Positions 32,637-42,015 of a DNA stretch of 64,000 bases are shown in pieces. The position numbers were made by a program, and so were the translations under genes. Position 1 is the first letter of the stretch. Each line of letters starts with the position of its first letter. Under the pieces are notes generated by a model that saw only the letters and a list, made by a program, of their open reading frames with translations, was not told where the DNA came from and searched no databases. The stretch is from Dinoroseobacter sp965279125 (lineage in GTDB: Bacteria > Pseudomonadota > Alphaproteobacteria > Rhodobacterales > Rhodobacteraceae): assembly GCA_965279125.1 (NCBI GenBank), contig CBDIHL010000038.1:124001-188000 (forward strand), written 5' to 3'.

Positions 32637-34058
32637 ATGAGCGCGCTGTCTTCCTTGTTTTCGCCCTATGCGGTCGGTGTGGCCGCGCGGGTTGGTGCCC
32701 AGATCAATGGATTTGCGCTGATTATGGTCGCCTCGCGCGCCCTCGATCTGGGGGCGTTCGGCAGTTATGCGATTGCATGGGCGGTCTCAACGATCTTCAC
32801 GACGCTGGTGTATACCGGGATTTACCATGTTCTGCTGCGCACCAAGGAATTTGAGCGCAATGTTGATACTTATTTCTGGCTGCAATTGGGTATGGGGCTG
32901 CTGGGCACGCTGGTGATGGCCTCAGCCGGCCTGATGATCGGGGATATCGGGGCAGGGGGCGCAGCCTTCGCCTTGCTGTGTTTGGCCCCGATCCCTGCAA
33001 TAGCGACCTTAAGCGCATGGAATGAGGCGCAACTGATGCGTCGGGGATGGCTGCGTGTGACAAGTCTGTCGGTGTTGGCGTCCGAGGTCACAGGCCTGGT
33101 CGCGGCGTTGGCGATGTTTCGCATCGGCTACGGGATCGAGGCATTGGTCGCGTCGCGCTACGCCTCAACTTTGTTTGCCGTGCTGCTGTCGAGCGCCTTC
33201 GTGCGCCGCCTTCCACGTTTGAGCCTGCGCCGCGACGTCAGCCGTGCGTCCTTGGGCGAGGCGTGGCCGCTTTGGGGATCCGCTACGTTGGGCATGTTGT
33301 CCAATTACGGTGCAGATCTGATCCTTGGGGCATTCCTGAACTCGGGCGCTGTCGGGGCTTACCGCGCAGGCTCGCGCGTTGCCAACACCGCCGCCGATGT
33401 CGTCTTGCAACCGCTAGCCGCGATCAGCTGGGCGCGGTTCGCGCGGCTTGAGGCGCAAAGTGCTCAAGGCGAAATTCGCGATGCATGGGTGCAAAACATG
33501 GCGCTTGGCTTTGCCTTGATTACCCCGGTTATGGTCTCGATCAGTTTGCTGGCCGAGCCGATCGTGGCCGCCCTGTTCGACCCAAGCTGGGGGGCGGTGG
33601 CCGTGATCGTATCGATCCTCGCCTTAGGGCGCGCGACCGATAGCATGACCTTCCTGCTTGAGCCGACAATGACCTGCCTCGGGCGCACGCGGGTGCAGTT
33701 CTACGTGCAAGTGGCCGGGGCGGCTTTGATGGCAACAGCGCTGTTGTCCTTCGGGCGCAGTTCGGGCGAGGCGGCGGCCTTCGCGGTTCTGATCAGCAAC
33801 CTCGCGGTTGCACTGCTCGCCGTCAGCTTGATGATGTCGGCCACGAAACTGCGCGTATCCGAGGTGTTCGAAGCCTTACTGCCCGGCCTCGGCCTCACGG
33901 CGGTCTGTGTTCTGGTGATCTATGTGCTGGACCCCGCGCGCGAGATGATGAGCCCGGTTGCAGGCCTTGCGATGACCATCGCGGCGCTCGCGGTGCTCTG
34001 GGGGGCAGTTGTCGGAACGCTACTAAAGCGCAAAGTTCTTGTGTTGCCAACGCCTTAG
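32637..34058 (+). CDS. Polysaccharide flippase (Wzx/MATE-like)
   Basis: The 473-residue protein has about 12-14 membrane helices throughout and the pattern of the polysaccharide transport (PST/MOP) family, with a conserved-looking repeat of two six-helix halves. It would flip the lipid-linked EPS repeat unit to the periplasm. It follows the glycosyltransferase after 18 bases. Its stop codon overlaps by a few bases the stop of the convergent gene on the other strand. Confidence 0.85.
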   Translation: MSALSSLFSPYAVGVAARVGAQINGFALIMVASRALDLGAFGSYAIAWAVSTIFTTLVYTGIYHVLLRTKEFERNVDTYFWLQLGMGLLGTLVMASAGLMIGDIGAGGAAFALLCLAPIPAIATLSAWNEAQLMRRGWLRVTSLSVLASEVTGLVAALAMFRIGYGIEALVASRYASTLFAVLLSSAFVRRLPRLSLRRDVSRASLGEAWPLWGSATLGMLSNYGADLILGAFLNSGAVGAYRAGSRVANTAADVVLQPLAAISWARFARLEAQSAQGEIRDAWVQNMALGFALITPVMVSISLLAEPIVAALFDPSWGAVAVIVSILALGRATDSMTFLLEPTMTCLGRTRVQFYVQVAGAALMATALLSFGRSSGEAAAFAVLISNLAVALLAVSLMMSATKLRVSEVFEALLPGLGLTAVCVLVIYVLDPAREMMSPVAGLAMTIAALAVLWGAVVGTLLKRKVLVLPTP

Positions 34059-35578
34059 CGATAGCGCACATCCACAATAACGCGGTCTTTGTCGATGCGG
34101 TCGATATGGTGGCATCCAATGATCCCGGGCGCGTCTGAGGGCGTGATATGGCGGACACGTCGCTCGGCATATGTATCCAGCGTCAAATCCTCGATCTCCA
34201 TGATGTTCAGTCCATAGCCATAGGTGCTGTGCGTGTTGTCTTGCGAGGGTCGGTACAGCTTGCCGTCCTGCTGGAACACACGCCCCGCGCCGCGCGCCCT
34301 GTCCGCGCCGACAACAATCGGGTTCAGTTGATGCGGCTCGAGCCTGTTCAGGGCAGGACTGTCAACGCGGAAGGCGTAAAGCTCGCCACAGAAATCCGAA
34401 AAACTGTCGCGGCAGATATTGGTGAACAGCCACCAAGCGCCGTCATACTGAAACAAGGTCGTGTCAGCGCAGCGCACATCTTCGAGGAGCGTTTTCTCGA
34501 GCGCCCATTTCAACGGATAATCGGTCGCGCGCCATAGCTCTTGCCGCGCGATCTGGCCGCTTTCCATAAGCATGTAAACTGCGCCCTCATAGTCAAAAAC
34601 ATGGGGGTAGGACAAATGATGCGCGGGGCAGTGGGTGTCGCCAAGCACGTGCAGATCTGCGCCATCCAATCGGGCGACCGCAAGATGTCCCAGGCCACGC
34701 ACATAATCGAAGTCTTCATAAAAAACATGGGTTTCTGCGCCTGATGTATGGCTGAATGGATCAGCCCAAAAGTGACCCTTTGGCGCGTCAAGCTGATGAC
34801 CAGAAGCAAGGTCGAAATTGAGCGGAGAGCCATCGCAGACCCGCAATTCAAAGCGGCCCGGGCGACCGCCGAAGCGTGCGCGAAGTTTATCGCGCAAGCG
34901 GCGCAGGACCTCAGTGACGACCCGGCCTCCATAGGCGATGAAAGCCAGCGGTTTTGGTACAGCAGGACGCGGGTCGACCTCTTGCGGGCAAAGCGGTGCG
35001 TCTAGATTGGCAAGCGCGTGCAGCACAAGATGCACAGCCTTGTCGCGAAGATAGGCCCGGTTGCGTGTGGCCAAGAATTTGACATCGTAATTGGCCGCGA
35101 CGCGTCTATACCACGCGCCCTTATTGCGGGACGTCAGACTAATTTGCGACATTGAGGCCCCTGAAAAGGACGCCTCGAGCCCCGCGATCTGCGACGTAGT
35201 TGAGACCCGCCAAAGCCCGTGCGTTGCCATATCGGCCAAAGTATCTATGTCCGTGCCACAGGCCTCTGCAAGGTCAAGGATCACGTCGATACCCTGCAAC
35301 GCGCCATTGGCAATGGGTCCGACTTCTGGCCTTACCTGATCAAAATTGGGCGTCAGAACCTCGGCACAAGGCACGCCAAACCGTGCCTCAATCGCAAGAT
35401 AGCCATCGATTATGCGACCAAAGGGATTAGCGTCGGTTTCGGAATACTCCAGCCTTACTAAATCGAACCTTGGATCTTCACAAAGCGCCTCCAGCAACCG
35501 GAGTTGACCTGGATCCCACCGACCTTCGGGCGGAACAATCGCTGCGATACGCAAGGGGGGGGATTCAGCTTTCAACAT
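34055..35578 (-). CDS. Formyltransferase-like plus GINT1-type propeller protein
   Basis: The 507-residue protein has an N-terminal segment (about 1-180) resembling the formyltransferase-like N-terminus found in such proteins. The C-terminal region (about 240-507) matches the five-bladed-propeller-like domain named after plant glucosamine inositolphosphorylceramide transferase 1 (GINT1_N). Recognisable landmarks are HFWADPF, HVFYEDF, SYPHVFDYEGAVYML, the CADTTLF...WWLFT block, and RPSQDN. Bacterial members occur in capsule and EPS loci; I infer a carbohydrate-modifying or carbohydrate-binding role. Its start lies inside the end of the DUF707 gene (14-base overlap). I do not know the reaction. 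Confidence 0.72.
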   Translation of the reverse strand: MLKAESPPLRIAAIVPPEGRWDPGQLRLLEALCEDPRFDLVRLEYSETDANPFGRIIDGYLAIEARFGVPCAEVLTPNFDQVRPEVGPIANGALQGIDVILDLAEACGTDIDTLADMATHGLWRVSTTSQIAGLEASFSGASMSQISLTSRNKGAWYRRVAANYDVKFLATRNRAYLRDKAVHLVLHALANLDAPLCPQEVDPRPAVPKPLAFIAYGGRVVTEVLRRLRDKLRARFGGRPGRFELRVCDGSPLNFDLASGHQLDAPKGHFWADPFSHTSGAETHVFYEDFDYVRGLGHLAVARLDGADLHVLGDTHCPAHHLSYPHVFDYEGAVYMLMESGQIARQELWRATDYPLKWALEKTLLEDVRCADTTLFQYDGAWWLFTNICRDSFSDFCGELYAFRVDSPALNRLEPHQLNPIVVGADRARGAGRVFQQDGKLYRPSQDNTHSTYGYGLNIMEIEDLTLDTYAERRVRHITPSDAPGIIGCHHIDRIDKDRVIVDVRYR

Positions 35579-36482
35579 GAGAAACCTGCGTCCGTTCTGA
35601 ATACTGCACAGAGGGTATATTTTTCGGCCGCGCCGTCGCTAGATGCTTCCAATGGGTCAGGATTTTACGCAACCGACCTGCGTCACCGGGCGGGTTGGGC
35701 AAAGCGCGTGTAATGCGCAACGCAAAAGCAAACAAAGCAATACGCGACGAGATCCGCCGCCCGCTCATAGTAACAGCACTGTAGGGTAAGCAGGGCAGCC
35801 ATGGCAGATCGAAACCACTCAATAAGGCATAGATATCATCCTCATAAACACGCCCCTCACCAAAGCCATTCTCTGACATTTGGGCCCCGACGGGATGTGT
35901 GTGGCGCACGGGGCACGCGTCAATAATGGCAAAATCATCTGGTCCGCTGAAGCACTGGTTGCACCAGATAAGATCGATCCCAGACTCGAAGCCGAGCTCG
36001 AACAGGGGCCGCACTTGTTGCAACACATCCGTCCGGAAGACCGGCGCCATCATCTCAATAAAGGTCGCATAACGCAGTTCCAACCCTGACTGCTGTAGAA
36101 CCCCCGCATAGGAGAAATAGCTGTCATGTGTGAGCGCGGGTTGCGCGATCTTCAAGTTCCTGTCCGCGCAAACCGTGAACAACTTCGATATGGTTTCTGG
36201 CGAGGCTGACAGATCATCATCAAACAGAGCAACAAAGCCGTAACTCGAGATCAGATCAGCATGATCGTGCAAAATCTTGGCCAAACCTGCGACCTTGGGG
36301 CCTGGGCGATATTCCGACAGAACACCCGGCCCACACGGAAGATCGATTTGATCGCTGTAAGCTGATAAAAACACGTCGAAATTTCGTGCCGCGTTTGGCA
36401 CAATCCATTCGGAGTGCAAGCTCTGCGGTCCGACACGCGACAGAAGAAGGAACCGTGCCAACCTTGTTTTGCTCCCGTCCAA
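35565..36482 (-). CDS. DUF707-family protein, glycosyltransferase-like
   Basis: The reading frame has no ATG near its N-terminus: TTG 36482 gives 305 residues and TTG 36461 gives 298, the latter with GGGAG about 10 bases upstream. Either way the protein begins close to RFLLLSRVGPQSLHSEW, the family's usual N-terminus. Other DUF707 landmarks are the ALFDDDLSAS motif near residue 88 (DXD-like metal site), SYFSYAG, FIEMMAPVF, and the SGIDLIWCNQ block with a later HTHPVG. Members are thought to be glycosyltransferases of unknown specificity. It is the first gene of a two-gene minus-strand unit at the edge of the EPS region. Confidence 0.75.
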   Translation of the reverse strand: MDGSKTRLARFLLLSRVGPQSLHSEWIVPNAARNFDVFLSAYSDQIDLPCGPGVLSEYRPGPKVAGLAKILHDHADLISSYGFVALFDDDLSASPETISKLFTVCADRNLKIAQPALTHDSYFSYAGVLQQSGLELRYATFIEMMAPVFRTDVLQQVRPLFELGFESGIDLIWCNQCFSGPDDFAIIDACPVRHTHPVGAQMSENGFGEGRVYEDDIYALLSGFDLPWLPCLPYSAVTMSGRRISSRIALFAFALRITRALPNPPGDAGRLRKILTHWKHLATARPKNIPSVQYSERTQVSHVES

Positions 36483-36499
36483 AATGTCATCGTGACATT
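36483..36499. promoter_or_regulatory. Palindrome in the DUF707/gcdH divergent promoter
   Basis: AATGTCATCGTGACATT is a perfect 7+3+7 inverted repeat 80 bases upstream of the glutaryl-CoA dehydrogenase ATG and directly before the DUF707 frame. Its TGTCA/TGACA half-sites fit a dimeric regulator. No candidate regulator gene is adjacent. Confidence 0.5.
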
Positions 36500-36578
36500 A
36501 CAGGTCGGCGGGCTATGGTCAATTCTGGTTTGGTCTTCCCGACCTTGTTTATGACCTACACCCCAACAAAGGCACGCC

Positions 36579-37814
36579 ATGCTATCGTCTCACGATCATT
36601 CCCCCAAATCCACGCCAGAGCAGGCCCGCGCAAAAATGGCACGGATGGCTTGGGAAGACCCGTTCTTGCTAAACGAAGCGCTTACGGACGAAGAGCGAAT
36701 GATACGGGACACCGCTGCTGCCTATTGCGCCGATAAATTGGCGCCCCGTGTGGTCACAGCAAACCGAGAAGAGCGCTTTGACCGCGAGATCATGTCTGAA
36801 ATGGGCGAGATGGGCCTGTTAGGTGCGACAATTCCAGAAGAATATGGCGGTGTGGGCGCGAATTACGTGTCCTACGGGCTGGTCGCGCGCGAAGTAGAGC
36901 GTATCGATTCCGGCTATCGGTCTGCAATGTCCGTTCAATCGAGCCTCGTGATGCACCCGATTTTTGCCTTTGGGACAGAAGACCAGCGCCAAACCTACCT
37001 GCCAAAACTCGCAAGCGGCGAGATGGTGGGCTGCTTTGGGTTGACCGAACCCGATCACGGATCCGATCCTGGTGGCATGATCACACGCGCCAAGCCCGTT
37101 GACGGCGGTTATCTGATTTCAGGCGCTAAAAATTGGATCACCAATTCACCAATTGCCGATGTCTTTGTTATCTGGGCAAAGTCTGATGCCCATGACGGAA
37201 AGATCAAAGGCTTCTTGCTCGAAAAAGGCATGATGGGGCTTAGCGCCCCAAAGATCGAGGGCAAAATGTCCTTGAGGGCCTCTATCACGGGCATGATTCA
37301 GATGGACGAGGTGTTTGTTCCCGAAGCGAACTTATTGCCACATGTCAGTGGGCTTGCCGGGCCATTTGGATGCCTTAATCGCGCGCGCTATGGTATTTCC
37401 TGGGGTGCGATGGGTGCCGCCGAAGCGTGCTGGCACGCGGCGCGCAGCTATACGATGGACCGCAAGCAATTCGGCAAACCACTGGCGGCGACCCAACTGA
37501 TCCAAAAGAAACTGGCCGATATGCAGACCGAGATTTCGCTGGGACTGCTTGGCGCGCTGCAGTTAGGCCGCCTGTTTGATGCGCATACTGCGTCAGCAGA
37601 AACCATTAGCTTAATGAAGCGCAACAACTGCGGGAAGGCCCTCGTAATTGCGCGCGAAGCCCGCGACATGCATGGTGGCAACGGGGTCAGTGACGAGTAT
37701 GGTGTAATCCGCCACGTTATGAACCTTGAGGCCGTAAATACCTATGAAGGCACTCACGACATTCACGCCCTAATCTTGGGGCGCGCACAAACAGGTTTGC
37801 AGGCTTTCATGTAA
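36579..37814 (+). CDS. gcdH: Glutaryl-CoA dehydrogenase
   Basis: The 411-residue flavoprotein belongs to the acyl-CoA dehydrogenase family. GCDH-type features are the N-terminal WEDPFLL motif, IPEEYGG, the MHPI/CFGLTEPDHGSDP substrate-FAD block, ARYGISWGAMGAAE, MHGGNG and the C-terminal catalytic Glu near residue 390 in TYEGTHDIHALILGRA. It oxidises and decarboxylates glutaryl-CoA to crotonyl-CoA in Lys, Trp and benzoate-type catabolism. AAAGG lies upstream of ATG 36579; a start at ATG 36636 is possible. It is monocistronic, with its end overlapping the convergent unknown gene by 8 bases, and no glutarate CoA-transferase gene is adjacent. Confidence 0.93.
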   Translation: MLSSHDHSPKSTPEQARAKMARMAWEDPFLLNEALTDEERMIRDTAAAYCADKLAPRVVTANREERFDREIMSEMGEMGLLGATIPEEYGGVGANYVSYGLVAREVERIDSGYRSAMSVQSSLVMHPIFAFGTEDQRQTYLPKLASGEMVGCFGLTEPDHGSDPGGMITRAKPVDGGYLISGAKNWITNSPIADVFVIWAKSDAHDGKIKGFLLEKGMMGLSAPKIEGKMSLRASITGMIQMDEVFVPEANLLPHVSGLAGPFGCLNRARYGISWGAMGAAEACWHAARSYTMDRKQFGKPLAATQLIQKKLADMQTEISLGLLGALQLGRLFDAHTASAETISLMKRNNCGKALVIAREARDMHGGNGVSDEYGVIRHVMNLEAVNTYEGTHDIHALILGRAQTGLQAFM

Positions 37815-38208
37815 GCAGGATCATTAGAACCAATCTACTGACCCAAGTTGATATGGCTCTGTGGGGGGCGCGCGAGGACACGGCAATATCATTATTTGCG
37901 TGACCGGAGATACGCTCGCGCAGATCTGACAGTCGAATTTGTGTAATAAGCACGTCGAGATCAACACCGGGGCTCGCAAGGCCCGTCAACACCAAGGCAA
38001 GATTGTTTAGAATCTGGCGCACTCGGTCGAGGTCTTGCAATTCTATAACCAAATTTTCCGAAGCTGGACGACTTCCACGTATTGCTTTGCCCAATGCACT
38101 TTCAATCCGGGTGCACGAGCGCGCAAGATCTTCCACTTCATGCCCGCAGGCGCTCAGTATCATCTCGCGGCTAAGCGGTCTTTTTGAAGCGTTTTGTTTG
38201 CGTGTCAT
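37807..38208 (-). CDS. Small unknown protein at the end of the chemotaxis operon
   Basis: The 133-residue product is mostly helical: a basic start, a Leu/Arg-rich stretch (about 20-100) suited to a four-helix bundle or dimer, and a short C-terminal hydrophobic patch. No recognised domain. Its ATG overlaps the CheY-like gene stop by 4 bases, so it is probably made with that response regulator and may be a partner or phosphatase for it (pure inference; it lacks a visible CheZ, CheX or CheD motif). Confidence 0.68.
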   Translation of the reverse strand: MTRKQNASKRPLSREMILSACGHEVEDLARSCTRIESALGKAIRGSRPASENLVIELQDLDRVRQILNNLALVLTGLASPGVDLDVLITQIRLSDLRERISGHANNDIAVSSRAPHRAISTWVSRLVLMILLT

Positions 38209-38591
38209 AATCGACCAACCACGGCTTCGATACAGTGGCGCAAATCGAGCGGTGTGAACGGCTTTGCCAAGTAGTTGTTCAAACCGAGGGCACGCCCGCG
38301 CTCCACAAGTTCCTTTGTGGCCCGTCCTGTGATCATTATGAACCCGGTGGACTGGGTCTTGGCATTCTGTCGCACAGCCTCAAGCAGCGCCAATCCATCC
38401 ATGCCGGGCATGTTATAATCCGATAGGACCAAATGAGCAGGCGCGCGTGTGAGGCTTTCCATCGCTTGTGCCCCGCTATCAGCGGTTTCAACATGCTGTA
38501 TTCCAAAGTCTTCGAGCGCCTGCGTGATAAGACCTCGACTTGTGGACATGTCATCCACAACCAGTAATTTGAGCTGATCACGAAGCGCCAT
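38205..38591 (-). CDS. CheY-like single-domain response regulator
   Basis: The 128-residue receiver domain has the acid pair D13-D14, phosphoacceptor D58 in SDYNMPGMDG, a Thr in MITGRAT and the conserved Lys in YLAKPF. No output domain. It is the second receiver of this operon and probably takes phosphate from CheA, acting as motor signal or phosphate sink. It overlaps cheR by 14 bases and the unknown gene by 4. Confidence 0.92.
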   Translation of the reverse strand: MALRDQLKLLVVDDMSTSRGLITQALEDFGIQHVETADSGAQAMESLTRAPAHLVLSDYNMPGMDGLALLEAVRQNAKTQSTGFIMITGRATKELVERGRALGLNNYLAKPFTPLDLRHCIEAVVGRL

Positions 38592-39495
38592 GGCTTATTT
38601 CCTTCTGGAATATAGGGAAGTCACTCGAAGCCTCCATTTGAAAGGCCGAAAGACCAATTGAGCGATATCCGAGGCTTTCACATTCGATAAGTCGCTCTGA
38701 ATGGCCCAAAAAGAGCAGCCCGCTTTCTGCAGTTGCCGCCGCAAACTTTGGCCACAAAAGAGCCTGTGTTGTCTCGTCGAAATAGATCACCACATTTCGG
38801 CAGAAGATCGCATCAAACTTGTGTCTCATCGGCCAAGCTCCGATCAAGTTGTGTGTATTAAAGGTTACGAGCCCTCGAATTTCAGGCCGAACAGTGACAC
38901 TAGGTTGGCAACCTAAGGCCGTGGGGTCCATACTCCGGTTTTTCCGTCGCTCGAGCATCGTTTGCCGCATTGGCAAGGGAATGTGTCTCACACTCGCTTG
39001 AGGATAGATGCCTTGGCGCGCCTGCTCGATCATTTCATGATCTATATCTGTCGCCAAAATACGTATGTCCCACTTTTGAAAATCAGGCAAAACGTCCGCA
39101 ATAGTCATGGCAATCGAATAGGGTTCCATACCGGTAGAGCAGCCTGCAGACCAAAATCGCAAAACGTGCCCTTGGCGTGCGCGCTTAGACCATCTATCCG
39201 TCATATGGCTGCGTAAGAGATCGAAATGATGCGGTTCCCGAAAGAACTGCGTTACGTTTGTCGTCAGCGCACTGACTAGATTTCCGAGTTCAACCGGGTC
39301 GGTGCTGTGCTTTAAGTCTTGGATATAGCCGTCCACATCTTGCAAACCGAGCACGCGCATGCGTTTGACAAGCCGCGAAAACACCATTGCGTTTTTGCTC
39401 GGGCTTATGGCCAATCCAGCTTCCCGAAATGCAATCTCGGCAACTGTTTGAAACTGCCCCATTGATAGGACACCGTTTTCCGGGGCGACCTTCAT
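38578..39495 (-). CDS. cheR: Chemotaxis protein methyltransferase
   Basis: Start placed at ATG 39495, whose ATGA overlaps the cheW stop, giving 305 residues. An N-terminal helical CheR domain (about 10-75) precedes an AdoMet-binding domain with the WSAGCSTGMEPYSIAM motif, IRILATDID and CRNVVIYFDE. It methylates Glu residues of chemoreceptors. No receptor gene and no CheB methylesterase gene lie in this operon, so its substrates and counterpart must be encoded elsewhere. Confidence 0.94.
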   Translation of the reverse strand: MKVAPENGVLSMGQFQTVAEIAFREAGLAISPSKNAMVFSRLVKRMRVLGLQDVDGYIQDLKHSTDPVELGNLVSALTTNVTQFFREPHHFDLLRSHMTDRWSKRARQGHVLRFWSAGCSTGMEPYSIAMTIADVLPDFQKWDIRILATDIDHEMIEQARQGIYPQASVRHIPLPMRQTMLERRKNRSMDPTALGCQPSVTVRPEIRGLVTFNTHNLIGAWPMRHKFDAIFCRNVVIYFDETTQALLWPKFAAATAESGLLFLGHSERLIECESLGYRSIGLSAFQMEASSDFPIFQKEISHGAS

Positions 39496-39977
39496 TTCCA
39501 AGGGACTTGATGTTGTGGTTGGTCGACGGATACCGCAAGCACCGCGTCAAGGTTCATTACCTTGACCAAGCCGCGCTCCAAAACAGTCAAGGCTTTCAGA
39601 AAGGATGCCGCATAGTCGCCTGCCGTGTTTGGAATGGCTTTCATATCAGCCTGAGAAATCGAAAGAATATCGGACACGGCCTTCACGAGCAGCCCAACAG
39701 GTCCCGTCTCGCTTTCAACAACGACAATCACCGCACGCGGATCATCGGGTAGCGCCCCCATCCCGAGGCGGCGCGCAAGGTCTATGATGGGCAAAACAGT
39801 GCCCCGCAAATTTATTACACCGCGTATATATGCAGGTGCCTGCGGCAAAGGCGTTACCGGCGCACCACTGCGAATTTCTCTGACATGGCTGATATCCAGG
39901 CAAAAATCCTGCTCGCCAACGCAGAAAGATAGATAATCCCGTGTGGATATCTCATCAGGGGTGGCATCAAGGGTCAT
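39492..39977 (-). CDS. cheW: Chemotaxis adaptor protein
   Basis: The 161-residue CheW domain (about 12-150) shows YLSFCVGEQDFCLDISHVREIR at its start (in family terms the first strand and helix), the IRGVINLRGTVLPIIDL core and DILSI. It couples CheA to receptors. Its ATG overlaps the cheA stop by 4 bases. Confidence 0.94.
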   Translation of the reverse strand: MTLDATPDEISTRDYLSFCVGEQDFCLDISHVREIRSGAPVTPLPQAPAYIRGVINLRGTVLPIIDLARRLGMGALPDDPRAVIVVVESETGPVGLLVKAVSDILSISQADMKAIPNTAGDYAASFLKALTVLERGLVKVMNLDAVLAVSVDQPQHQVPWK

Positions 39978-42010
39978 GCGGCAGACTCCAACTCGCTAAT
40001 TGCGTTAGGCACCAATGCGCTGGGATCAATGATAAAGGAAACGTTGCCGTTACCGAGAATGGTGGCTGCAGAAACGCCTGCAGGGTGCTGAACTGCGCCT
40101 GGCAAACCTTTGATGACAACCTGTCGCTGATCTTCGATTGCATCGACCCGCACTGCGATACGCTGATCTCTTTCGGTGCTAATGAGCATCGCAATCCCGG
40201 CAGGTCTTGCAACGCCATCGGGCCTAAGCCCAAGCATGGTGCCAAGATCATAAAGGGGGAAAACTTCGCCGCGAAGTATGAAGACGATGGTATCCGGATC
40301 GAGCCGATCGATGCATCCATCCTCTATGCGGCAGGTTTCATGGACAACCGCAAGCGGCAGGACCAAAACTTCGCCAGCCACTTTGACAATCATGCCGTCC
40401 ATAATGGCGAGCGTCAGCGGAAGCGATATGGAAATGAGGGTCCCATTTCCCGGGTCTGAACTGATACGAACACGCCCACCTAGACCTTGGATAGCGCGCT
40501 TGACCACGTCCATACCAACCCCGCGACCGGATAAATCGGTCACTTGGGAAGCGGTCGAGAAACCCGGTTTAAAGAGCAGCGCATTAATCTCAGCATCGCT
40601 CATAACAGCATCTGCCTTAATCAAACCGCGCGAGACAGCCTTTGCTGTGATGCGTGCTCGATCCAAACCTACACCATCATCATGCATCTCCAATACCACG
40701 CGACCGGATTTATGCTCGGCGCTCAACGTCACCCGCCCTTTAGGCGGTTTGCCGGACGCAACTCGCAGCTCAGGGACTTCCAAGCCGTGGTCGAATGCAT
40801 TGCGTATCATATGGGTCAAAGGTTCAGCCAACTGCTCCAGCACGGTTTTGTCGATTTCGGTGGTTTCTCCTCGGGTAATGAAGTCGACCTCTTTTTCGGT
40901 CTTACGCGCCACTTCGCGAACCGTCCGTGCAAGTCGCTGGAACAGAGATTTTACCGGCTGCGCGCGGATAGTCATGACGCTGTCTTGGATGTCGCGGGTC
41001 AATTGCAGAAAATCATCCAAACCAGACGCGACCTCAGGGGCTTGCATGACGCTTGTCTCGGACAAGTGTTGCGAGAGCATGGATTGATTGATGACCAGCT
41101 CTCCTACGAGGTTCACCAACCGATCAATACGATCAAGATCAACCCGAACGGTATTGGAATGCAGTGTGCGCAAAGGCCCAGGTGCGCTATCTTGATCACT
41201 CGACATAGGTGTCCCGATGGTTTCCACATCGGGATTTTCAGGCGTCACATCGACCGGAGAAATCGTTAAGCAGCATAGGCCTTCCATGAACTGGAAGACG
41301 CTTTCGATGTCTGCCCGACACACCCCAGGCAGGGTACGAAAGCCCCATTCGAGGTAACTTTCTTCGACGGTCATATCTTCGAGCATGGGAATTGAATCTG
41401 TCTTACATTTCAGCGTTCTAACTTCATCAGAGTTCAGCTGAGACAGGGCGGGCATTGGATCGTTGCCGTTTTGATAGAGAGCTGCGCTTGGCGTAAATGT
41501 TACATCCAATTCATGGGCGTCCATTTGCGCTTGAAGCGTATCTTTTGCGCACGGCTCGATGCTGTCAGGCAATGCAAAGCTCAACGGCTGAGGTGTAAAT
41601 GCAAGTGTCGCATCCGCTGTTGGAGCAACAAACGCGTCAAGCTTCGACAGGAGTGCACCGACATCTCCCGAATTGGCCGGCGTCCCCAGTTCTGCGCTTT
41701 GTATCAAGTCGCCCAGCACATCTGCTGCTTGCAGAAACACGCGACATTCATCGCTGTTTGGAGTAAATTGCCTTGATCTCACCGCGTCCAGCACATTTTC
41801 AAACCCATGCGCGAAGAGCACGAGTGCGTCAAACCCAAATGCGCCAGCACCGCCCTTGATTGAATGGACCGCCCGAAAGATTGTGTTGACCGTTTCCGCA
41901 TCGGTTTGGCCTGCGCAAAATGTATCCAGCCGGTCAACGAGATCTTCCATCAACTCCGCGCATTCTAGGAAATAGGTTGTGCGAATGTCTTGCATTGGGT
42001 CATGCGGCAT
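39974..42010 (-). CDS. cheA: Chemotaxis histidine kinase
   Basis: The 678-residue protein has the CheA order: P1 Hpt domain with phospho-His H49 in AVHSIKGGAGAFGF, a P2-like region (about 150-265; FTPSAALYQNGNDP start and FQFMEGLCCLTI end), P3 dimerisation helices (about 295-365), P4 ATPase with HMIRNAFDHGLE and the DDGVGLDRARI and GRGVGMDVVK motifs, and a P5 CheW-like regulatory domain to the end. It phosphorylates the CheY proteins encoded on both sides. It begins 5 bases after the cheY-like gene. Confidence 0.95.
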   Translation of the reverse strand: MPHDPMQDIRTTYFLECAELMEDLVDRLDTFCAGQTDAETVNTIFRAVHSIKGGAGAFGFDALVLFAHGFENVLDAVRSRQFTPNSDECRVFLQAADVLGDLIQSAELGTPANSGDVGALLSKLDAFVAPTADATLAFTPQPLSFALPDSIEPCAKDTLQAQMDAHELDVTFTPSAALYQNGNDPMPALSQLNSDEVRTLKCKTDSIPMLEDMTVEESYLEWGFRTLPGVCRADIESVFQFMEGLCCLTISPVDVTPENPDVETIGTPMSSDQDSAPGPLRTLHSNTVRVDLDRIDRLVNLVGELVINQSMLSQHLSETSVMQAPEVASGLDDFLQLTRDIQDSVMTIRAQPVKSLFQRLARTVREVARKTEKEVDFITRGETTEIDKTVLEQLAEPLTHMIRNAFDHGLEVPELRVASGKPPKGRVTLSAEHKSGRVVLEMHDDGVGLDRARITAKAVSRGLIKADAVMSDAEINALLFKPGFSTASQVTDLSGRGVGMDVVKRAIQGLGGRVRISSDPGNGTLISISLPLTLAIMDGMIVKVAGEVLVLPLAVVHETCRIEDGCIDRLDPDTIVFILRGEVFPLYDLGTMLGLRPDGVARPAGIAMLISTERDQRIAVRVDAIEDQRQVVIKGLPGAVQHPAGVSAATILGNGNVSFIIDPSALVPNAISELESAA

Positions 42011-42015
42011 GTCGG

